DNA from: Clostridiaceae bacterium
Lineage (GTDB): Bacteria > Bacillota > Clostridia > Saccharofermentanales > UBA5734
Length of the DNA: 11,930 nt
Reading direction: 5' to 3'
Assembly: GCA_012727965.1 (NCBI GenBank)
Contig: JAAYFZ010000182.1
Span: 1-11,930 of the forward strand
The translations under genes were made by a program, and so were the position numbers. The notes under the pieces are model-generated. The model saw only the letters and a list, made by a program, of their open reading frames with translations. It made no database searches and was not told where the DNA came from. This document shows positions 6,877 through 11,930 of the stretch, piece after piece. Numbering within the stretch: the first letter of the stretch is position 1; each line of letters opens with the position of its first letter.

Positions 6877-7704
6877 CTAAACATTCTCTAAAAATGCCGT
6901 TATCAGAGAAATTGTGGCATCAGCTGCCTTAGCACCTGTTTCCATAACCTCTTCGTGGCTTAATTTCTGTTTACTGATACCTGCAGCCAAATTTGTAATG
7001 CAGGATATCGCAGCAGTTTTCATACCGCCATGGGCTGCGGTTATTGCCTCCGGAACGGTTGACATACCTGCAGCCGAAGCCCCAACAAACTTAAGCAGCC
7101 TGATTTCCGCAGGTGTCTCAAACTGAGGGCCTCTACACCATGCGTATACGCCCTGGTGCATTGTAATACCAAGCTCAGCAGCCTGATTTTTGATTATGCT
7201 GCCAAATTTCGGATCATATACAGAAGTCTGGTCAATAAACCTGGGGCCAAACTCATCGAGATTAGCACCACGTAACGGTGATTCTGCCCAGAGACTGATA
7301 TGGTCATTGATCAGCATCAGATCTCCTGGTTTCATGCCTTCAGCCATACCACCAGCAGCATTTGTCAGAAGTAGATTTTTGACACCAAGTGCCTGCATTA
7401 CCCTAATAGGCAAAACAGTTTCAGATATATCGTAGCCTTCATAATAATGAAAGCGCCCCTGCATTACTGCAACGGTTTTACCAGACCAGCTGCCAAGTAT
7501 AAATCTGCCTTCATGTCCAGGAACAGTCGATTTAGGAAAACCGGGCAGCTCCTCATAGCTTACAATAACAGGATCCACAATACCGTCTGCCAGACGGCCG
7601 AGTCCAGAACCTAGAATGAGCAGCCACTCTATATTCTCGCTAAATTTCGAGCGAATAATTTTTGCTGCTGCATCTATGTCATTTCTATACTGAATAACAT
7701 TCAT
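6877..7704 (-). CDS. punA: Purine nucleoside phosphorylase, trimeric (family 2) type
   Basis: This 275-residue enzyme phosphorolyses purine nucleosides to the base plus ribose-1-phosphate. Motifs run in the family order: GSGLGR (32-37, phosphate loop), VPGHEGR around H64, QGRFHYYEG (82-90), TNAAGG near 115-119, GPQFETPAE (192-200, E196), AGMSTVPE with M214, and ITNLAAG with N238. E196, M214 and N238 align in spacing with human PNP E201, M219 and N243. The Asn marks 6-oxopurine (inosine/guanosine) preference, whereas methylthioadenosine phosphorylases have Asp there. ATG at 7704 is chosen because AGAGGTG (7711-7717) precedes it by 6 bases; an in-frame GTG at 7713 overlaps that site and is rejected. 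It begins 37 bases after secA with no terminator between, so it may be cotranscribed with secA. Methylthioinosine is a possible second substrate, given the downstream deaminase. Confidence 0.92.
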   Translation of the reverse strand: MNVIQYRNDIDAAAKIIRSKFSENIEWLLILGSGLGRLADGIVDPVIVSYEELPGFPKSTVPGHEGRFILGSWSGKTVAVMQGRFHYYEGYDISETVLPIRVMQALGVKNLLLTNAAGGMAEGMKPGDLMLINDHISLWAESPLRGANLDEFGPRFIDQTSVYDPKFGSIIKNQAAELGITMHQGVYAWCRGPQFETPAEIRLLKFVGASAAGMSTVPEAITAAHGGMKTAAISCITNLAAGISKQKLSHEEVMETGAKAADATISLITAFLENV

Positions 7705-7741
7705 ATCTTGCACCTCTGATCACATTATAAAATATGTGAGT

Positions 7742-10573
7742 CTACTCGTTTTTCCCATGGCAATTCTTATACTTCTTGCCGCTGCCGCATGGACAGGGAT
7801 CATTTCTGCCAACCTTCTCTTCGTCTCTACGCTGAGGCTTCTGTGGTCCGGCACCTGCAGGTCTGTTGATCTGTTGTCTGCCTGTATTGATTGAAGGCAG
7901 TGCATTTGATTGCGAATCAGATTGACCTGTATAGCCGCTGCCGCCATGACCTTCAGTCATATTCCTGGCAACTTCTTTTCGCTGCATGGCCTGTTCTGTA
8001 TTAAATCTGGCTCTCATGATCAAACGGACTGAATCTTCTCTAATGACCTGATTCATCGACTCAAACATCGTGAATCCTTCTTTTTTATATTCGATAACCG
8101 GATCATGCTGAGCATAACCACGCATACCAATGCTGTCCCTAAGATCATCCATCGCATCGATATGATCCATCCAATGGCTGTCAACTGTTCGCAGTAGTAT
8201 TACACGTTCAGCTTCACGCAATAACTCGGCTGACCCTAGTTCCTCGGCTCTGCTCTCAAACTTGGCCAATGCTTGTTCTGTAAGCAGTGAATTGAATTCT
8301 TCTGCATCGATTCCCTGTCTAGCTTTTTGAAGTTTATCCAGACCTTCAATATCTCCGAAAATGTCTCTGACCTTGGCATCGATTGCCACAGTATCCCATT
8401 CAGCAGAATTGGCCTGTCCAGCACAGAAATCAAGCAAGGTCTCTCGCATGACATCCTCAATCATCTTACGGAAATTGGCATGCAGGTCATCACCTTCAAG
8501 AACTTTTTTCCTTTGACCATAAATTATCTCACGCTGTTTGTTCATAACATCATCATATTCAAGAACATGTTTACGAATACTGAAGTTTCTGCCCTCAACG
8601 CGTTTTTGTGCCGATTCAATAGCATTTGAAAGCATTTTGTGCTGAATTTCAATATCCTCATCAACACCAAGTGCTGCAAAAACTCTTGTCATGCGTTCTC
8701 CGCCGAACAATCTCATCAGATCATCTTCCAATGAAAGATAGAAACGGCTGCGACCCGGATCTCCCTGTCTACCGGCACGTCCACGCAGCTGATTATCAAT
8801 TCGCCTGGATTCATGTCGTTCTGTACCAATAATATAAAGACCGCCGGCCTCAACAACTCTGTCACGTTCTTGCTGTGTCTTCTGTTTATACTCGTCAAAG
8901 AGCTCACGATAGAGCTTGCGGGCATCAAGTATCAGATTATCATCGGTTTCATTTAATGTAGTCGATGCTTCAATCAGTTCATCATGTATGCCACGCTTAC
9001 GCATTTCCTGCTTGCTTAAGAATTCAGGATTGCCGCCTAGCAGAATATCAGTGCCTCGACCTGCCATATTAGTTGCTATAGTTACGGCGCCAAATCGACC
9101 AGCCTGCGCAACGATCTCAGCCTCTCTGTCATGCTGCTTGGCATTTAGAACATTATGCGTAATACCATTTCTCTTAAAGAGAGCTGAAATGTACTCTGAC
9201 CTCTCAACGGAAACTGTACCGATCAGCAATGGTTGGCCGTGCTTATGAGCCTCTGAAACCTCACGCAGCAAAGCAGTATATTTTCCGTTTTGAGTTTTAA
9301 AAACAGCATCAGCCATGTCTTCACGAATCATCGGCTGATTTGTCGGTATGCAAATAACATCCAGCGAATAAATCGCTCTGAATTCGTTTTCCTCAGTCAG
9401 AGCTGTACCTGTCATACCGGATAATTTGCCATACATGCGGAAATAATTCTGGAATGTAATTGTAGCCAGTGTTTTATTTTCTCTTTCTACCTTTACATTT
9501 TCCTTGGCCTCGATTGCTTGATGCAGACCGTTGCTATATCTGCGCCCAAGCATTAATCTGCCTGTGAAATCATCAACAATGATGACTTCACCATCTTTGA
9601 CAACATAATCTGAATCAAGATGCATTATGCCATAGGCTTTTAATGCATTATTTACATGATGATTGATTTGATAATTCTCCTGGTCTGATAGATTCTCAAT
9701 CGAGAAAAACTCCTCAGCCTTTCTGACTCCTCTTTTTGTCAAAACAGCTGTCTTAGCCTTCTCGTCAACAATATAGTCGGCATCCTCTGTCAGTTCATCC
9801 TGATCAACCTTGTCGTCTGTTTCTGTCATGACAAAAGGTTTAAAACGCCTGACAAGACGGTCAGCGCGTTCATAGAGATCTGATGACTCATCACCCATAC
9901 CGGAAATGATAAGTGGTGTTCTGGCTTCATCGATCAAGATACTGTCGACCTCATCAACGATCGCAAAATTAAGTTCACGTTGGACTCTGTTTTGCTTATA
10001 TGTCACCATGTTGTCTCTTAAGTAATCGAATCCAAATTCATTATTTGTACCGTATGTTATATCAGCTGCATAAGATTTACGGCGCTGCTCATTGTTCAAA
10101 CCATGGACAATCAAGCCAACTGATAACCCAAGATATTTATATACCTTGCCCATCCACTCACTATCTCTAGTCGCTAGATAATCGTTAACGGTTACAACAT
10201 GGACTCCCTCGCCGCTAAGCGCATTTAAATAAACAGGCAGTGTTGCAACGAGAGTTTTTCCTTCACCAGTTTTCATCTCAGCAATACGGCCCTGATGAAG
10301 CACAATACCACCTAGCAGCTGCACCGGATAATGGTACATACCCAATACCCTGCCAGCTGCCTCACGCACAGCGGCAAAAGCCTCCGGCAACAACTGATCA
10401 AGTGTTTCACCTTCATTTAGACGTTTTCTGAAATTTTCTGTACAGGCCTTGAGCTCTGTTTCATCCATCTCCTTAAACTTAGGAGCAAGATCCTCGACCT
10501 GTTGAACCAAAGGCATTAATTTCTTGATTTCTCTTTCTGAATGTGTGCCGAATAATTTGTTAATTATGCTCAT
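7742..10573 (-). CDS. secA: Preprotein translocase ATPase SecA
   Basis: This 943-residue peripheral membrane motor drives preproteins through SecYEG. The nucleotide-binding domain has Walker A TGEGKT (102-107) and the DEVDSILIDEARTP segment from 207. The second helicase domain has TNMAGRGTDILLGG (501-514), followed by GTERHESRRIDNQLRGRAGRQGD, the characteristic SecA motif. The helical scaffold contains VDSHWMDHIDAMDDLR. A flexible Gly/Ser/Gln/Pro-rich linker leads to a complete SEC-C zinc motif (C927, C929, C938, H939), which in other SecAs contacts SecB or lipid. It is longer than the roughly 840-residue Bacillus protein, close to the longer clostridial and E. coli forms. The ATG at 10573 overlaps the TGA of yerC, and GGAAAGGA (10583-10590) lies 9 bases before it. 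It looks like the single housekeeping SecA rather than an accessory SecA2, since the zinc tail is intact. Confidence 0.98.
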   Translation of the reverse strand: MSIINKLFGTHSEREIKKLMPLVQQVEDLAPKFKEMDETELKACTENFRKRLNEGETLDQLLPEAFAAVREAAGRVLGMYHYPVQLLGGIVLHQGRIAEMKTGEGKTLVATLPVYLNALSGEGVHVVTVNDYLATRDSEWMGKVYKYLGLSVGLIVHGLNNEQRRKSYAADITYGTNNEFGFDYLRDNMVTYKQNRVQRELNFAIVDEVDSILIDEARTPLIISGMGDESSDLYERADRLVRRFKPFVMTETDDKVDQDELTEDADYIVDEKAKTAVLTKRGVRKAEEFFSIENLSDQENYQINHHVNNALKAYGIMHLDSDYVVKDGEVIIVDDFTGRLMLGRRYSNGLHQAIEAKENVKVERENKTLATITFQNYFRMYGKLSGMTGTALTEENEFRAIYSLDVICIPTNQPMIREDMADAVFKTQNGKYTALLREVSEAHKHGQPLLIGTVSVERSEYISALFKRNGITHNVLNAKQHDREAEIVAQAGRFGAVTIATNMAGRGTDILLGGNPEFLSKQEMRKRGIHDELIEASTTLNETDDNLILDARKLYRELFDEYKQKTQQERDRVVEAGGLYIIGTERHESRRIDNQLRGRAGRQGDPGRSRFYLSLEDDLMRLFGGERMTRVFAALGVDEDIEIQHKMLSNAIESAQKRVEGRNFSIRKHVLEYDDVMNKQREIIYGQRKKVLEGDDLHANFRKMIEDVMRETLLDFCAGQANSAEWDTVAIDAKVRDIFGDIEGLDKLQKARQGIDAEEFNSLLTEQALAKFESRAEELGSAELLREAERVILLRTVDSHWMDHIDAMDDLRDSIGMRGYAQHDPVIEYKKEGFTMFESMNQVIREDSVRLIMRARFNTEQAMQRKEVARNMTEGHGGSGYTGQSDSQSNALPSINTGRQQINRPAGAGPQKPQRRDEEKVGRNDPCPCGSGKKYKNCHGKNE

Positions 10574-10914
10574 TTATCAGATTCCTTTCCGGTCTTATCA
10601 TGATTATGTTTGTCAGGATGAATCTCTTCAATGCCAAGGTTGTCAAGTACGATTTTGTAGCCATCGGCACCATATTCGAGACTTCTGTTAACTCTGCTGA
10701 TAGTGGCAGTACTGACACCTGTAAGATCACAGATCTCTGTATAGGTTTTGCCGCCACGCAACATAGCAGCTACCTGCAGACGCTGCGCCAGAGATTTAAT
10801 CTCGGCAATCGTACAAATATCTTCAAATAACGCATAACATTCATCTAGGTTTTTCAAACTGAGTATGCCTTGAAACAGCATATCAGTACTATCATCTCTA
10901 AGCTTCCCATTCAT
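10570..10914 (-). CDS. yerC: YerC/YecD family TrpR-like DNA-binding protein
   Basis: This 114-residue protein matches the small TrpR-related family of Firmicutes. The family core runs from about LKNLDECYALFEDICTIAEI (20-39) through AQRLQVAAML. It continues into a helix-turn-helix with GKTYTEICDLTGVSTATISR (55-74), then RVNRSLEYGADGY. The family has about 90-100 residues; here a charged tail rich in His, Asp and Lys (99-114) extends it, and its codons overlap the secA start. TrpR homology suggests an operator-binding repressor, but the ligand and targets of YerC proteins are not established. ATG at 10914 was chosen for the SD GAGGTGAT 7 bases before it; the longer in-frame start at 11001 has no ribosome site. 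The ATGA overlap with secA implies translational coupling. Its placement directly before secA is not the B. subtilis arrangement, where yerC lies near pcrA/ligA. Confidence 0.88.
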   Translation of the reverse strand: MNGKLRDDSTDMLFQGILSLKNLDECYALFEDICTIAEIKSLAQRLQVAAMLRGGKTYTEICDLTGVSTATISRVNRSLEYGADGYKIVLDNLGIEEIHPDKHNHDKTGKESDK

Positions 10915-10921
10915 TCCAATT

Positions 10922-10929
10922 ATCACCTC
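10922..10929 (-). promoter_or_regulatory. Strong ribosome binding site deciding the yerC start
   Basis: GAGGTGAT is an eight-base complement to the 3' end of 16S rRNA and ends 7 bases before the ATG at 10914. It fixes the short form of YerC and, through the ATGA overlap, may influence translation of secA. Confidence 0.75.
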
Positions 10930-10948
10930 GAAGCTGGCAGAATGCAAC

Positions 10949-10976
10949 GAAAACAGGCCATCCGCTGACGACCTGT
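10949..10976 (-). terminator. Candidate intrinsic terminator or leader hairpin between the right-edge gene and yerC
   Basis: On the minus strand ACAGGTCGTC, loop AGCG and GATGGCCTGT form a 10-base-pair stem with two G-T wobbles, followed by TTTTC. The stem begins about 44 bases after the stop codon of the upstream gene, which fits a terminator, although the T run is short. A poor promoter match (TTGTAT at 11013-11018, 17 bases, TATCAT at 10990-10995) lies upstream of it. If that promoter is real, the hairpin would sit inside the yerC-secA leader as an attenuator. I cannot tell these apart. Confidence 0.5.
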
Positions 10977-11019
10977 CAAACACCCTAAAATGATAACTCA
11001 TTAGGACTCAAGATACAAG

Positions 11020-11930
11020 TTATGCTTCGTTGCGGCAGCTGTCTAAATATCGTATAACTTCAAGCCTTATTAGACGAGAATCCGCCAATATTCTAAGCTC
11101 AGGCAGCAACTCTCTTTCGAAGCTTTCAGGACTATTGTTTGGAATTATAAGCATAAGCTTGCGCTGAGTAATCATGTCATTGTTAATTTCCGGCATTTTG
11201 GCTGAACCTTTAAACCCATCAAAATCAGCAAGTCTATCAATTTCTGATGCAACTGACTTGATAACTCTATTATCATCCTGATACGTAGGCGCAGTCAGAT
11301 CCATACTTCTGATCGCAGTAGCAATACCATTGTCAAACAATGCAATTACTGGAAATCCCAGTGGCAGATCCGCACCAAAATGATCGCGCAAAGCTATACC
11401 GCGGCTGAAATTGTCAAGTTGCCATACATTAGGCCCTGAAGTCTCTTCATCTGCAACGTCTCTGCTCCTGCCGGTCCAAAGTGGTACAACAGATCTCACC
11501 TCTCTATCCATAGTTCCAAATATAGTTCTTATTTCAAATTTTGCCTGCAACATAAGAAAATTGTTTTCTTCATGCCAGATCATTTCAATATATGTATTTT
11601 CGTTTAACAAATTCAGATTAAGTTTTTGTCCGCTGGCAGCGTCCTGTAGCCAATAGTCACAACGCTGGCTAATGAGTTTACCAAAAAGAACTGACGAGAG
11701 AAGATCCGTAATCTGTCCGTCATACAGCAGACTGAAAAAGGGATTGCCGCTGAGCTGCTGATCAAAATTTTCCAGATCAGCTATCACCGACTGAAGTGGC
11801 TCACTGGAATCAATAGCCATATCTGCAAAAGGAATGATCAGGCTTATCTCCGCAGCAGTATTATCAAGTGCATTTCCAACCGCTGTTTCAATTTGACATG
11901 TCATTATGGCTGAGAGCATGAAAACAATAA
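11020..11930 (-). CDS. Protein of uncertain function, possibly TadE-like membrane-anchored (5' end beyond window)
   Basis: The frame stays open to the right edge. The ATG at 11919 has no ribosome site in the 11 visible bases upstream, and the codons before it encode Ile-Val-Phe, so the true start is probably outside. About 303 residues are visible. The visible start IVFMLSAIMTCQIE, followed by TAVGNALDNTAAEISL, looks like the end of a single membrane helix and the adjacent segment of TadE/pseudopilin-like proteins. That points to a membrane-anchored protein with an exported domain, but I recognise this only by pattern. The middle has PLWTGRS and NVWQLDNFSRGIALRDHFGA, and near it LPLGFPVIALFDNGIATAIRSMDLTAPTYQ. 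The C-terminus LMLIIPNNSPESFERELLPELRILA reads as a strand followed by a helix. No catalytic motif is evident. A hypothetical-protein label is the safe reading. Confidence 0.6.
   Translation of the reverse strand, partial: IVFMLSAIMTCQIETAVGNALDNTAAEISLIIPFADMAIDSSEPLQSVIADLENFDQQLSGNPFFSLLYDGQITDLLSSVLFGKLISQRCDYWLQDAASGQKLNLNLLNENTYIEMIWHEENNFLMLQAKFEIRTIFGTMDREVRSVVPLWTGRSRDVADEETSGPNVWQLDNFSRGIALRDHFGADLPLGFPVIALFDNGIATAIRSMDLTAPTYQDDNRVIKSVASEIDRLADFDGFKGSAKMPEINNDMITQRKLMLIIPNNSPESFERELLPELRILADSRLIRLEVIRYLDSCRNEA

Noticed and set aside
7742..10573. SecA as an accessory SecA2 of a specialised export system
   Set aside because: The full domain set with an intact C-terminal zinc motif, and no nearby SecY2 or glycosyltransferase genes, indicate the housekeeping SecA.
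10957..10979. Perfect TTGACA (10974-10979) as a promoter for yerC-secA
   Set aside because: At 16-18 base spacing there is only CTGTTT-like sequence as a -10, and the TTGACA overlaps the hairpin stem, so the match is probably accidental.
1..11930. CRISPR array, insertion sequence, prophage or direct-repeat structure
   Set aside because: No regularly spaced repeats, transposase, integrase or paired inverted repeats were seen; all gaps between genes are short and accounted for by promoters, terminators or the tRNA.

Overview
The window looks like an ordinary chromosomal segment of a low-to-middle GC, anaerobic Firmicute, most likely class Clostridia. The evidence is the Shine-Dalgarno sites (AGGAGG, GAGGTGAT), the sigma-A-type promoters, a YerC/TrpR-like regulator, a SecA with a C-terminal SEC-C zinc motif, and a very large two-domain acyl-CoA dehydratase activase-type protein of the kind common in anaerobic Clostridia. 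No species can be named from the sequence alone. Every gene lies on the minus strand, so transcription runs from high to low coordinates. There is no sign of phage, insertion sequence, CRISPR array or recent transfer.

Layout in transcription order. At the right edge (11930-11020) is a partial gene of uncertain function whose N-terminus resembles the segment that follows the membrane helix of TadE-like proteins. A hairpin that may be a terminator follows it. Next is yerC (10914-10570), a small TrpR-type helix-turn-helix protein, overlapping secA (10573-7742) by ATGA. After secA, at short spacings and with no visible terminator, come a trimeric-type purine nucleoside phosphorylase (7704-6877), an S-adenosylhomocysteine hydrolase-family protein (6846-5587) and an MTA/SAH deaminase (5525-4155). 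Then come independent units: a single tRNA-Thr(CGT) with its own promoter and terminator (4142-3977), an 85-residue conserved-looking small protein with its own promoter and terminator (3961-3541), and a 2H phosphoesterase (LigT-like) with a strong promoter (3531-2932). The first 943 residues of a giant dehydratase activase-related protein run off the left edge (2830-1).

How the genes fit together. The most coherent unit is pnp-ahcY-mtaD. MtaD-family enzymes deaminate S-adenosylhomocysteine (SAH) to S-inosylhomocysteine (SIH). Short AhcY homologues of the archaeal type include an enzyme in Methanocaldococcus that prefers SIH. A PNP with the 6-oxopurine-specific Asn then splits inosine. The three genes could therefore form a complete SAH -> SIH -> inosine + homocysteine -> hypoxanthine + ribose-1-phosphate route that avoids free adenosine. 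That is an inference from gene order and residues, and it is the most interesting hypothesis here. The rest is housekeeping, and I do not see a convincing wholly new system.
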